DNA of 64,000 bases from Pseudophaeomoniella oleicola. Lineage: Eukaryota > Ascomycota > Eurotiomycetes > Phaeomoniellales > Phaeomoniellaceae. The translations under genes and the position numbers were made by a program. The stretch lies in assembly GCA_003868215.1 (NCBI GenBank), contig QWDQ01000035.1, forward strand, positions 62,001 to 126,000, written 5' to 3'. This document shows, piece after piece, positions 1-12,165 of this stretch. Under the pieces are notes generated by a model. The model saw only the letters and a list, made by a program, of their open reading frames with translations. It had not been told where the DNA came from and made no database searches. How positions within the stretch are numbered: position 1 is the stretch's first letter; every line of letters begins with the position of its first letter.

Positions 1-1071
1 ATCATCGACCGCAAGCACGCCGGATACCGTACCGCCGTCCGAGTCTATGCCGGGTCCACGATCATCATGCTGAACACGATGAGGTCGGCCATCTTGCCGT
101 GGTTCCTGTCCCGGCTGATCTACTTGACCATTCACCCCAACCTCTGCGTTTGCTACCTCGGGAACATTGCCGGGGCCTTGATTGATCACCCATTCTCGGA
201 TCAAGAACAAAAGTATTGTAACCACGACCAACGATAGGCAGATTAGCTGACCCTCGAGGATATCAATGATGGTGTTGTTGATGGTGGGAGAGATGGTTAA
301 AGTCTTAAGGCATTTGACTTCCCCAAGCAGCGTCTGTCGATGGAGGATGAGGGAGACGGGTTGACCATCAGCGTTGGCATCCAAAGTGTAGTCGGCTGAA
401 ATGCTCTGCGTCCACCTGAAAAAGCTCGGAAACATAGTTTGAATTATCTTCAAGAGAAGAAACTGAGAGTTCGAGACGCCGATCAGGCTTGTCAACGGCG
501 CCAGAAGCTGAGGCATCGTAGAGATTAAACCCTCCTTCAAAGTCACATTAGTTTCGCCCTGTAGGACTGTGGCATTATTGAAATCCGACATAAATGCTGC
601 ATTAGTGTCGTTCGTTATCTGACTGTATATGGCTGGTGCATGTGTCGCAAATTGTGCGCTCCATCTACCTTCGATGATGTAGAATAATATCCTCCATACC
701 TGCCTCATCGACCACGGTAACCAGCCTAGCCAAACAATGGCAACCAGCAAGCATCTTGCCCAAGTGATGATTGCCTTGAAAACGTGCACGATCAGTTGGC
801 GGATGAATATAGGAGTTGGCAATCGACCTGGCATATGAGGATCGTACAACTTGGTGAAGCGGAATGGGGTTTTGCAGAGTTCGCAGTATTTCTTCTGAGA
901 ATGTGAAAGCCACTCCATCAAGCAGGCCTGGTGCACATGCTTGATACTCCCCGAGCATTTGCATGGATAGAAGAGCGGCTCTTCCTCAGTCCCTTCCCCG
1001 CGACATATTCGACAATAATCCCCCTCATCTGCGCCAACATCCGTTGGTGGTGACGCTCTGGATGTTGCCAT
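1..1071 (-). CDS. SSM4: ERAD E3 ubiquitin ligase Doa10/Ssm4 (MARCH6 family), N-terminal part
   Basis: The minus strand is open from an ATG at 1071-1069 to the left window edge without a stop or intron (357 codons). A RING-CH (C4HC3) finger is complete: C20, C23, C37, C39, H47, C50, C63 and C66, containing CRICRGEG and HVHQACLMEWL. Two hydrophobic segments follow, near residues 100-120 and 280-300, the second ending in LIREWV, a signature of this family. Doa10 is a multi-spanning ER and inner-nuclear-membrane ligase that works with Ubc6/Ubc7 to ubiquitinate misfolded membrane and soluble proteins. Family members have about 1300-1700 residues, so most of the gene lies left of the window. The start is secure because the finger begins only about 20 residues downstream. 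Confidence 0.95.
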   Translation of the reverse strand, partial: MATSRASPPTDVGADEGDYCRICRGEGTEEEPLFYPCKCSGSIKHVHQACLMEWLSHSQKKYCELCKTPFRFTKLYDPHMPGRLPTPIFIRQLIVHVFKAIITWARCLLVAIVWLGWLPWSMRQVWRILFYIIEGRWSAQFATHAPAIYSQITNDTNAAFMSDFNNATVLQGETNVTLKEGLISTMPQLLAPLTSLIGVSNSQFLLLKIIQTMFPSFFRWTQSISADYTLDANADGQPVSLILHRQTLLGEVKCLKTLTISPTINNTIIDILEGQLICLSLVVVTILLFLIREWVINQGPGNVPEVANAEVGVNGQVDQPGQEPRQDGRPHRVQHDDRGPGIDSDGGTVSGVLAVDD

Positions 1072-2799
1072 ACCCCGGACGTTGTGATTGCGAATGTGTT
1101 CCACCTTGAATCTATCACCTACCGCCCCTCCACAAACCTTGGTGTCTTGGAGGCTTGATGGGGTATCATCGAAAGTCTTCCAAGCCTTAGTACTCTGTGC
1201 CTCGGTTTTTTATAAGCGCACGGTGTTGCGCAAACTTGAGAGGGTTCAAGGAAACAGGATGGAGACGTGGATTTTGCTGAGGGAGCTGAGATGCAAATCA
1301 GAGCGCTAAACGTCGTAATGCATCGTCGAGACTTCTCACTTCGTAGCCTTTTGAAAGTGTAGCATGGAATGATTTCGAGTAAAACGGGGTTCATGCGCCG
1401 TCATTGTCTGCTGGAGTAAAGATAGGCTGTGGCGTCACAATACATATCGTAGTAGTAATAGTGGCTTGTGGGACTTTGCAATGACCATTACGGATCAAGT
1501 CACTCCATGAAAGCTTGTATTTAATTATTGGCAAGGGACTTCTGTCTACCTTTCATATACAATTCATTATTTTGAATAAAAGGATTATACATACCCAAGT
1601 ATTAAACAGACAGCTATCTTTTCATCGCTTTGATCTATGTTAGAATAAAGGAATACACAAAGGTTAAGGGTTGGGTGGCTAATACAGTGGACATGGACCA
1701 ACTTCTCATACTAGTAGTACGTAGAACACAGGTGGTTCATAGTGAGCGCTAATACGTAATCCTCGAATACTTTGAAAATACCAACCTTGGAAGGAGGTAA
1801 GCAAGACCGCGATAGGGATGTAGATAGGGATGTAGATATGTAGTTGAACAGATGAGGCCCATGATCACATGCTGAGAACGGGTACCTAGTAATGGTAGGT
1901 AGGCTGCAATTGCAATGCATGAGAGATCGAGATCTACAAGGGCAAGGACTTGTTATGCCTCTGTTCTTAAAATAGACGCTTCAACGAAAAGGACCATGCA
2001 GACAACAGTGTTCACGGATAGAAAGTGCATATCCTCAAGGAGAAGATGATAGGCAACTGTGCAGTTCCAAGATAATTATGGAAGTGTATGTTGTAGTTGG
2101 TTCCCAGCACCGCCAAAAGTTCACCCTAACGTAGTACACAGATTCGAGGGTCTCATGCTTGTGCTGATTGACATCACGTCGTCGTAGTTAACGAACTACA
2201 ATGACATGAATAGTTCATCCATACCTGCACGTAGTATCGTAGTCATTAATTAGCTGATGATGATAATTAATCAAGGATCGGGGGGGTTCGGCAAAGCAAA
2301 AAGGAAAAGTTACTACCACGTACAAGAAGTCTTGGCTCTGACGTTATATGTCTCCTCCCGTAATTGCTGGAAATATCAGGGAACCTGGAACCACTTGGAG
2401 AGCTGTGGCTTGACGCTTTCCTCACCGAATCTGAAAGTCTCCAAGCAACATACCAATACCTGGTAGCCTGCGTTGCACTGATCTTGTTACTTCTCCATCA
2501 CCAGCAATCAAACAGGGATTCTCTTCTCCCTCTTGGTTTCTTTACTGGTAAATAATAAATTGTTAATCCTCTGGGTGGTTTGCAGTTAATTCGTCAAGCG
2601 TTGCACCTTGATCATTTGTCCCTATTATTGGCCGGCCTGAAACGATGCTTGCTTGAGAGCTTGCATTATCCACAGTACTGGTTGACTGCTTCTAGGAGCT
2701 CGTCTACTGATTCATCGTGCCTTGAAGAGCACATATTCTCTATCGTGCCCGACGCCTTCGACTATATCTCACACCAGGCTGCGCTGGTTGCTCAGCAAG
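1072..2799. other. intergenic, divergent DOA10 / repeat-protein promoters
   Basis: This 1.7-kb gap separates two divergently transcribed genes. The open frames inside it are short (under 95 codons), overlap on both strands and resemble nothing I know. The stretch 1440-2270 is AT-rich with TACGTAG-type words near 1716 and 2231. No RNA gene was recognised. It presumably holds both promoters and leaders. Confidence 0.6.
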
Positions 2800-5700
2800 A
2801 TGGCGGCAGCAGAGAACGGCACTCCGGCGAAAGGTGCTAACGGCTATCTCAATGGACAAGCGAACGGTCATATCACAAAACAGCCTCAGCAACAGAAGAA
2901 ACGCGTCCGGTCTAAACGGCCATCACGAAACTTGCTTAGCATAGCTGCGAGGTACGTTAGGCATTCCTGCCGCCTTCAGTCTTAGCTAATCGGGTTGATA
3001 GATTGTTCATTTGGTATGCGCTGTTCACAGCAATATTTCGATGTCCTTCTTCCGAAAAAGACTTGACGGATACCTCACCCCGAATATGTAAACCTTACAT
3101 AACTGCAAGGTCACACGTCCAGCCTTACGTTGAACCATATTACGAAACATACGCGGCGCCTTATGTTGACAACCTTCGCCCATACGCCGCAAAGTTGAAC
3201 AACCAAGTGATCAATCCGGCCTCTCGATTCTCGAAGCGATCATACAATCTCTATGCAGCTCCTCGTATTGAAGAAGCAAAGAAGTATGGGTTAACTCAAT
3301 GGGAAACCATTGCTGCTCCACAGCTACAGGTCGCTCAAGCCAGGGCGCAACAAGCGTATGAGGCGCATCTAGCACCTCACGTCCAGAAAGCTACCGCCTT
3401 TGTTGAGCCGCATTACGGTGTTGTAAAGGAGAATGCCGCTTATGTTCACCAAAAGCATATCCTGCCAGCAGTTGAATATAGTAAGCCACTCGTCGGCAAA
3501 GCTTTATCTACAAGCCAACAATTTGCTGTGGAGACTGCCATACCCGCTTCTCGATCTGTGTGGTCATCTGTTATTCTCTTCGTTGATGGGACCCTCTTCC
3601 CGACGCTGAGATCATTGTATCGTGAGAACGTCGAACCTCAGCTTGTTTTGATTGGTGAGCGATTAGCGAGGTATCGCGAAGGTCGCAAGCTCAAAGCAGC
3701 TATTGATGAGGTTGAGACAACTGTGGCGAGCTCGGGGACAACCGCTACCAGTACAGTCGCAATTTCTGAGTCTACAGAGACTCAGTCCACTTTCGAAACT
3801 GTGGAAGAATCACCAGCCAGCACCCCACTTACAAGCGAAGAACAGATAGCAGCTGCACGGGAGCAAGTCGAGACAGACCTCCACACCTGGCAGGAAAAGT
3901 TTGCAGTTGCCGCTGACAAAGGCTCGGATGACCTCGCTGAGCGTGTTCAGGAGATCGCGACAAGTCTCACCCAATCTGAAGTTGAAGGTGTTGCTGCAGG
4001 TCTGGTGAACGCCTTGAAGATCTCCGGCGAAAAGGAAGTAGAAAACGTTAAAGCAAAGATCAACCAAATCGTGGGATCTTTACCGGAGGATTCTGATGAT
4101 GCGGGCTTGGAATCGGCCGAGAGTGAGGTCTTCGGAGCTATCAGGGCTGCTGGCAACGCCGTCAAAGGGCATGCGCAAAACCTTCGCAGCTGGTACAACG
4201 CTTTCGACGCTGTTCTCTATGAGCGTATAGCCGGAGCGACAGATTCAACGCTACAGGTCCTTGACGGCATTCGTGACTTAGGTCTGCAGGAGATCGGCAT
4301 GCGTTGGGCTTGGCTGGATGGTATCACTTACAAAGACTGGGCAAAATACCATGAGATGAAGAAGCAGTTTGCTGACTGGCGCGACGAAGTGCGAGACGTT
4401 GCCCTCAAGCACGAAGCATGGGAGAAGGCGAAAGTGGCAGCTAATGACATCGTCGCAGACGGCATGGACACTGCCGAAAAGGTCGCAGCAGAACTGAGTA
4501 GACTCAAAGAGGTCGGGAAATGGAAGGTTGTCGCACGCGACACGAGCGACAATTTTGAGACACGCGCCATTCCAGCTGCTGCTGTTAAAGCTAAAGACAG
4601 CGTTGCGGATAAGGCACAGAGTCTATCCGAGAGCTTGGCGGGAACAACAACAGTCCAGGGAACTATGGAATCAATAGTCTCACGGGCAGCCGACTCTGCT
4701 GATGAGGCTGCCTCGAGCATCTCTTCAGCTGCAATTCCCGAAGGTTCCGCAGAATCAATTATGTCACGAGCCTCTGGTGCTGCAGAAGACGTTGCATCCA
4801 CTATCTCGTCAGTGGTAACTTCAGACACACTCGGCAAACCATCTGATATTGCTGCCGAAGCAGGCTCCTCGGCAACCGAGGCCCTCAGTGGAGCGACGGA
4901 CGCATTCAAGGAGAAGACCGACTCTGGGGCTTCTTCCGCCTCTTCGATCATCAACGATGAGCCTGCAACAGGAGGGCCTCTCTCTACAGCCAGTAGTATA
5001 TCAGGGTTGGCCGCTTCGACGGCAGTCGAAGCAGCGGACGCTGTATCCTCCACAGCCAGCTCGGTAGCCTCTGTTGGCAGTAGTAGGATAATTCCGGGTG
5101 CAATGGCGCAGGAGGTCAAAGGCCAAAACCCCATCCTAGATGACGTATTTGACGATGATGATGCTGGGACCTTCTCCGAGAAGATTGGTAGCATTGTCGA
5201 TGCTGCGGGTGACCGTTATGCCGAGGTGACAAAGGCTGTCAGTGAAGCCTTGTTGGGCGCGACTTCGACACAGGGAGCAGCCGAGAGTATCAGTTCTGTG
5301 GCCAATGACAGGTATTCCAGTGCCCTGGATGCGGCATCAAGTGCGTTGTTTGGTACGCCTACCGGTACCGTTGAGAGCGCTGCAAGTGTGGCTTCAGATA
5401 GGTACAGCCAGGCAGTCGCAGCGTAAGTAAAGTTCTGGGAGCCGACAACCTTGTAGCCATTCTAACACTGTATAGGGCATCGTCCGTGATCTATGGTACG
5501 CCAACTCCACTTAGAGAGACCGTTGTTGCGCAAGCGAGTTCTGCATACTCTGATGCCGTCAGTCGTGCATCAGAGCAATATGAGAAAGCCAAATCAGTTG
5601 CTTCTGTGCAAATATCTGGAAGCCCTAAACCCGTTCATGAGGAGATTTATTCATCTATAGACTCTGCATATTCGGGTTCCCTCGCCGCAGCAAGTGGTAG

Positions 5701-7360
5701 ACTTCACGCGGCACTTGGAGCTGCGCAGGAGCAGTATGGGTCAGTTACTGATGCTGCTGGAAGCGCCTTCGCTACGCCAACACAAGGAACTCTCGAATCT
5801 GTTTCCTCCGTTGCATCGTCGAAGCTGCAAGAAGCTCTCGGTCAAGCTTCGGCACAATATTCCAGTGCAAAGCTCGCTGTCAGCGCTACTCCTACTCCGG
5901 CTCATCAACATTTCCTTAACGAAGCTCAGAGGCAATACTATGCAGCCATTGGCCTTGCCCATGAGCGATATTCTGAATTCTTGACCACTGCATCTGAGGC
6001 TATCTATGGAACGCCGACACCGGTGTACAACAGCGTTTACAGCCAAGCTTCTGAGGCCATCTACGGAACTTCCGATCCAGTCCACAGTAGCGTCTACAGT
6101 AAAGCATCTGAAGCTATTTACGGAACTCCGGTCCCTGCATACCAAAGCCTTGTTGATGCGGCACAATCGCAATATAGTGCCGCTTCGGCGGCCGCGGCCT
6201 CGCAATTTGAAGCTGCTCTGAGCTCCGCCAGCTCTGTCGTTGGTGCTACAACGAAAGCGCCAGCGCAGAGTGTGCTTGACGACGCGTCCTCGAAATACAG
6301 CGATGCCGTCGCCGCCGCATCTTCGTCGTTGTTCTCTGCCTCCGCTGCTGCGAGCAGTGCCATTTATGGAACTCCAACGGGTTCATTCGAGTCGGCGACA
6401 AGCCTGGCTTCGGAAAACTGGCAAGTGCTCATCTCAAAGGCTAGTGAGCAGGTTTACGGAAAGCCAACCCCCTTCACACAATCAGTAGCATCTCAAGCAG
6501 GCGAATATGGTGCCCAGATTACCGATGCAGCTGCAGCGCAATATGCAGCCGTACAGTCATATGTGTCGGAGCTGATAAGTGGGAAAGAGCCTGACTTCAC
6601 CGAGAGCGCTCTGAGCCAGTTGAGCTCTGCATACTACACTGGATACCATGTCAGCCTCGCCAGCTCTGCTTCAAGTTACGCAAGCCAAGCGTATGAATCT
6701 GCTTCATCTGTAGTCTCATCCTATTTCACGCCACCAGCGTCTCTTGAGGAGATACTCACTTCAGCCAATGAACAACTCAACGCAGCAGTCGATGCAGCGA
6801 GTGTCCAAGTATATGGTACTAGCAAAGGGTCGTACGAGCAAGCCACATCTGCTGCGGCAGAGTCTTACAGTTCGGTTTCATCTCAAATCAGTGAAGCTGT
6901 CCACGGCACTCCTACTGGATATGCTGAAGCAGCTCAAAGTTCAGTCTCAAATGCCTTCTCCAGTGCCCAAAGTGCATTAAGTGAAGCTATATATGGTACC
7001 CCAACCGGTAGTGTTGAGTCTGCCACAAGCGCAGCTGCGAACGCGTACTCTTCGGTTGCAGCTGCAGCGGTAGAAAGTGCGTCTGCTGCCGCAGCTGCTG
7101 CCAATAGCCATTATTCTCAAGCAGCATCTGCTGTGAGCTCTGCCGTTTATGGTTCTGAACAAGGTGCTCTTGAGAGCGTTCAAAGCCGACTATCTGTCGC
7201 TGTTGAAAGTGCCCAAGCCCGGATTTCCGAACTCGCTGCCCAGGCTACCGATGGGGCGTCGGAGGCTTTTGATGCAGCTTCTAACGGTGTCGAAGATTTT
7301 GCAAGCAGTGTCTCCAGCGCAGCAAATTCAGTCACTTCGAAAGTTCGTGATGAATTGTGA
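2800..7360 (+). CDS. large Ala/Ser-rich repeat protein with N-terminal membrane anchor, function unknown
   Basis: Three exons, 2800-2951, 3002-5422 and 5476-7360, join in phase into 1485 residues. The N-terminus is polar, then very basic (KKRVRSKRPSRN), followed by one hydrophobic segment (about residues 45-62), which looks like a type II signal anchor. Residues 75-250 carry roughly 22-residue units spaced by Tyr and Pro (such as VEPYYETYAAPYV), reminiscent of apolipoprotein-type amphipathic helices. A Trp-rich block follows near residues 475-520 (RWAWLDGITYKDW). From about residue 600 to the end the chain is Ala/Ser/Tyr-rich with recurrent IYGTPTP/IYGTPTG-like breaks every 30-40 residues, roughly 16-18 units. 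I recall similar fungal proteins carrying the misleading database name 'transcription factor hoxa13', but no homeodomain is visible. A lipid or membrane-surface role is only inference. Confidence 0.85.
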
Positions 7361-7775
7361 AGACGTATGAGGACGTATATGATTGTGGTGATGTGTGGGA
7401 TATAGTCGGAAGCGAGTTGAGCTCGTGAGGACTGCGGAAAGGACCCATCTCTCCCAACGTTGATGTTTCATGAAAAATAGCTAAATCTTGTCTCTGTACT
7501 CTAGTTCTTTGAAAAGGGCGGCGGAAATCCAGAGCGGAATAATGTCACCATTGTACTCCCATCGTTAATGCGCAATGAATCTTGTTTTCATTTTCATTGG
7601 TCATGTAATCTACGATATCCACAGATAGCAAGTGCTGTATCCGACTGTTTTTCTACCTACGTTCTCTCACATTCCGGTGACAGGAACAGAGATCACAAAA
7701 ACCCAGTCAACCTACCAAGGTGAGACCAAGTGTCGAAATAGGCATACGGGAGATTGATGAGCATCTCTCTACGTA
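7361..7775. other. intergenic, convergent 3' ends
   Basis: This 415-bp gap lies between the stop codons of the repeat protein and SND2. Nothing beyond 3' untranslated sequence is apparent. Confidence 0.5.
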
Positions 7776-8353
7776 CTACCTATACTGCACTCTTTGCCCA
7801 CCTCTCTTTTCCAGCTTCTTCTGTCTTTTGCTTTCTCCCTGGTCACCAGCTCCCTCAGCACCAGCTCCTCCTCCTAATCCAGCAAATCCATCTCGCACTC
7901 CACTGACCGCCCTCCAACCAGCATAAACAGAGTAGATCGGCACAGCAATGTAGAGCCACCATGCTTTGTCTCCGAATAAGCAGCACACCCCCAGACAGAT
8001 CCATGTCCAATATACCACATCCCACATGAACTCCGTCAATCCTTTTGCATCGAGATCTTCGCCCGCGCGCCTCAGAGACCCATCTTCAGCGTATCTAGGG
8101 CGGCCAACCTTCTCGAGCCAGAACTCCAGAATCAAAGCGGGACTGCCGAAAAGCAAATACCGCCATAACGACGCAGGTCGATTGAAGAGAAAGTGAAGGA
8201 AAAGGAAGAGAAGGTTGAGTACCGCGGAAATTACATGTGTACGCTGAAGTGTTGCGGCATTGCGCGTGGCGAGGGTTTTGGCTGCTTTCTACAAGGCATG
8301 TCAGTGTCAAGTCAATGCAAGATGATCTTAGCAAGGCTACCTACTTGCGCCAT
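7776..8353 (-). CDS. SND2: SRP-independent targeting protein Snd2 / TMEM208 family
   Basis: A 9-nt first exon (8353-8345, Met-Ala-Gln) and exon 2 (8288-7776) give 173 residues. The intron 8344-8289 starts GTAGGT and ends TTGTAG. The protein begins MAQKAAKTLATRNAATL and has hydrophobic segments around residues 20-40, 45-60, 95-115 and 120-135. The RYLLFGSPALILEFWLEK and EFMWDVVYWTW stretches are typical of TMEM208/DUF788 proteins. The C-terminus is Gly-rich then basic (KRQKKLEKR). In yeast, Snd2 is an ER membrane protein that helps deliver proteins with internal transmembrane segments independently of SRP and GET. The tiny first exon is easily missed by gene finders. Confidence 0.9.
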
Positions 8354-8962
8354 CACATTTGATTGTTTCCTTAGGACTCTGGTCGCAAGATACGTAGAGT
8401 ACTGTATCCGGCTGATGGAGTAGTGAAGCGGAACTGGCAGTGCTGCTGTTTCTGATACCGTTGTACTCTCGTTCAGACAACAATGAAACTATATAGGTGA
8501 TTTCAGACCCGGCATACGTGCTTATTATGTCTTGTTAATAGTCCCCTTGCAACAAAACCCAGCATACTCTTATTCTAGCTGTCGTTCATTTCGTTGTAGT
8601 TTTGTGAGGTCTCATGTTTCTCCAATTCACAGGAACCGCCGCTCTGGCAATGCTATTGCTGGGGCAGACGGAACACCAAAACATCATATTGTAGTCCCCG
8701 CGCGCCTACATTACACGACTCATTATATTCACTAGTCGTTACTGTACTTCACTTATAATATACTACTGCCCAAGAGCATCAGGGTAAAGTAAAGTCACTC
8801 TTCCATTCATTTCCCAAGCCAGCGAGCACAGTTAAACGCGACCTCGCGCGCCGTTGGACCACGGGAAAGAGAGCAACAATGCGATCAGCTCTCGTGCTTG
8901 CCTCCCAGTTACTACGACCCTTATAGACTTGAGGCTCCTTCTACGGGTTTGCAGCGCCGATC
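8354..8962. promoter_or_regulatory. divergent promoter region, SND2 / CDC27
   Basis: This 609-bp gap lies between two divergent start codons and must contain both promoters. No specific element was recognised. The open frame at 8532-8735 is short and not protein-like. Confidence 0.45.
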
Positions 8963-11510
8963 ATGTCGCCAAATAACAATCCTTACATCCCTAGCCAACT
9001 GCGGCAGCTCGTCTACTATCACCTCGACAATAACCTCGTACGCAATGCTCTCTTCCTCGCAGAGCGCTTGCACGCCCACGAACCTCGATCTTCCGAAGCA
9101 TCGTACATTCTAGCGCTATGTCAATTCCAGAGTGGCCAGTCGAAAGCGGCATGGGACACGAGCAGGATACACGCCTCGCGCGGCAATCATCTAGGATGTT
9201 GTTATGTGTATGCGCAAACTTGTCTCGAGCTCGGCAGATATGTGGAAGGTATCACCGCTTTGGAGCGAAGCAAAACTCTGTGGATCTCGAGAAATAGTTG
9301 GAATCTACATAATGAGACGAGAAGACAGCATCTTCCAGACGCGGCGGCGGTGTTCTGCCTGGAAGGAAAGCTTTGGCATGCACATCGGGACCTTACGAAA
9401 GCAGTGGATTGTTGGGTCGAAGCTCTGAGGCTCAACCCATTCATGTGGGATGCTTTTGTAGGGTTGAGTGATACTGGTGAGTAAGGCGGGAGTGTAGCGG
9501 AAATACTAGTTGTACTAATCGCGTACAGGCATCAAGGTTCAAGTTCCAAACATCTACAAGATGACTTCCGAGATGTTGGCGAATTCTTCGGGTTACCCGG
9601 GGGCCAGCAGTCCTGTTGCAGCAAATGAGAAATCCCTCCCGTCTCACTCCAGTTCGCACAGCCATTCAACCGTCGCTCAAGCACCGGACCCATTCCTCTC
9701 GACCACTGGCAAACCTGGCATCAGTGTATCGAACCATGGTAGCTCAGCCTTGTGGGAAAAGCTCAACGGTAGCAAGGTGAGCGTTGCATCGACTAAAGAC
9801 TCCTTGTCCCATGAAGGCATGGAAACACCTTCTACCATTGATGTTGATGAGATCCGGCTTCAGAACGGAGAGAATGCTTCTGAGAAGCACTGGGAAGCAC
9901 CGATGGCTCCTGCAAGGAAAGGCAGAGGTACCCAAGATATAGGAAGTGACTTATCATCGGCACCACCTCCGAAAATGAGAACAGGATCAATAAAATCACG
10001 GTCCAGAAGCAAGGCAGATTCAGAGGAAAACGCTGTGCTTCCAGATCCGCCACAACCAAATCATGGCGATCGGAAGCGAACTGTTTCGGGTGCAGTAGCT
10101 CAAGCATCGTCGTCTCAAGCTTCCGGCATTGAACCAGCCCGCAGGAGCGTGAGAATATTGAATTCGACCCGTCCTACTAATACTAGCGGCAAACTATCTT
10201 CTCTAGCTGGAACTCTCGGCCTGCGAGACGGGAGGGATATCAAAAGAGCTCGAGCACCTACAACCAAAAGCAGGGCCACGACCTCTACCGTAGGTCGAGT
10301 CGTCAGCGGAAATCGTAAACACATGCCTGTAGAGGCGATGGACATTGATGGCAAAGAGACCAAAGCTGTTCCGCAGTTACCAAACGGCCATGCACATACC
10401 AGTCACCACCGTAACTCCGTGAACGAGCGGCTGAAAGAAGCTGAAGCTTTGCAGTATCTGCTTGATTTGTTTTGCAAGCTTTCTACAGGCTATTCACATT
10501 TATCGCATTTTCAATGTCAAGAAGCCATTCAGAGCTTCAACTCGCTTCCTTCAGGGCAGAGAGATACGCCTTGGGTACTCGCGCAGATCGGGAAAGCGTA
10601 TTACGAGCAGGCTTCCTATCCGGATGCAGAGAAATTCTTCATTCGGGTTAAGACAATGTCACCATCGCGCCTGGAAGACATGGAAGTCTATTCAACGGTA
10701 CTGTGGCATTTGAAGAACGAAGTTGAACTTGCTTATCTTGCCCATGAACTGATGGAAGTCGAACGGCTCTCACCACAAGCCGTATGCGCCCTTGGGAACT
10801 CGTTTTCTCTGCGGAGGGAGCATGATCAGGCATTGAAATGTTTCAAGCGAGCAACGCAGCTTGACCCCAAGTTTGCGTATGGATTCACACTCCAGGGACA
10901 CGAGCATGTTGCGAACGAAGAGTATGACAAAGCCCTTGACGCCTATCGGGCTGCTATTAATGCCGATGCGCGACACTACAATGCCTGGTATGGTCTCGGT
11001 AAAGTATACGAAAAGATGGGTAAATATGAATTCGCAGAACAGCACTATCGGTCTGCATCTACCATAAATCCGACCAACGCCGTGTTAGTCTGTTGTATTG
11101 GCATGGTACTCGAGAAGATGAAGAATCCCAAGGCGGCCTTATTACAATACTCTCGCGCGTGTGCCTTGGCACCCCAGTCTGCCCTTGCACGATTCAAGAA
11201 GGCCAGGGTGCTGATGACTCTACAAGATCTCAAAGCTGCACTCGTCGAATTGAAAATACTCAAGGATATTGCACCAGATGAAGCGAACGTACACTTCTTG
11301 CTCGGAAGATTATACAAGATGTTGAGGGATAAGGGTAATGCTATCAAGCATTTCACGACTGCACTTAATTTAGATCCGAAGGTGAGTGACCTTGCGTCTA
11401 TGTCTATGCCTTCTACTGATAACGTTGAACAGGCTGCACAATACATTAAGGATGCTATGGAAAGTCTTGATGAGGATGAAGAAGATGACGAAGACGACGA
11501 AATGGCGTGA
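8963..11510 (+). CDS. CDC27: anaphase-promoting complex subunit 3 (Cdc27/BimA/Nuc2)
   Basis: Exons 8963-9476, 9529-11381 and 11433-11510 give 814 residues. Residues 1-175 form the N-terminal TPR/dimerisation part (QLRQLVYYHLDNNLVRNALFLAERL), residues about 190-460 are Ser/Pro-rich and probably disordered, and residues 480-790 are tandem TPRs with typical motifs (AYGFTLQGHEHVANEEYDKAL; AWYGLGKVYEKMGKYEFAEQHY). The tail is acidic (DEDEEDDEDDE). Cdc27 is a scaffold subunit of the APC/C that docks the Ile-Arg tails of Cdc20/Cdh1 and APC10. Intron 2 (51 nt) has no stop and is a multiple of three, so it can be misread as coding. I remove it because GTGAGT..CAG borders are present and LDPKAAQYIKDA matches the family. 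Confidence 0.95.
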
Positions 11511-12165
11511 ACATGCATTCTCATCACGTTTAATGACCACTTTGTCGAAAAGGCTATTTCTAATTGGAGAGGGATCTGGTCTACGGTCCTTGGTTTCGTC
11601 GCGTTATGGCTCTGCATTGGTTCGCGGCTTGGATTGGTCGAATGGCTGGAGCATAGTTTGGCGTTGGGTATTTGCAGCAGGCTATTGTACATTACTCGAG
11701 CTGTTTTGCTTCTTCTTGGATGTACTCTGATTCCGGAAGGGGATACATCGTCTACCGTCCCCTGAGTGGCCTGATAATCGGCCTCAACGACACGACACAT
11801 TGAACGTGCCTCTAGATGGTTGAAGCTGCAATATCATTTTCCCTAGATCTGGGCTATAAATGTTTCTTCTTGGCGATCGACCGATAAGAGGGAAACCTCG
11901 GCTTCTTCCCCGGATTTTCGTGGAGTGACGAGTGACGTGACGATATGTGGGGAATCTTGCTCGGACCTCTGCATCTGCCTCTGCCTCTGCCTCTGTCTCT
12001 GTCAACCCGTACGAGATTTCTAGACCATCGTATAGATACCTTGATCATCAAATAGTATCAAGTGAGGATGTTATGATCCATGGTAATATCTATCCTCTTG
12101 GTATATCCTCCAGCTTCAGCCATACGTGGACTCGTAGATTAGCTTGACCTTCCCTCGTCATCACA
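11511..12165. other. intergenic with short CTGCCT repeat
   Basis: This gap separates CDC27 from the carrier gene. At about 11966-12002 a CTGCCT/CTGTCT hexanucleotide is repeated about six times. The overlapping open frames here simply translate that repeat (Ala-Glu or Ser-Ala runs). Confidence 0.5.

Noticed and set aside
4328-5194. 288-codon minus-strand open frame
   Set aside because: It is the antisense of the Ala/Ser-rich repeat protein; its composition simply mirrors the sense codons.
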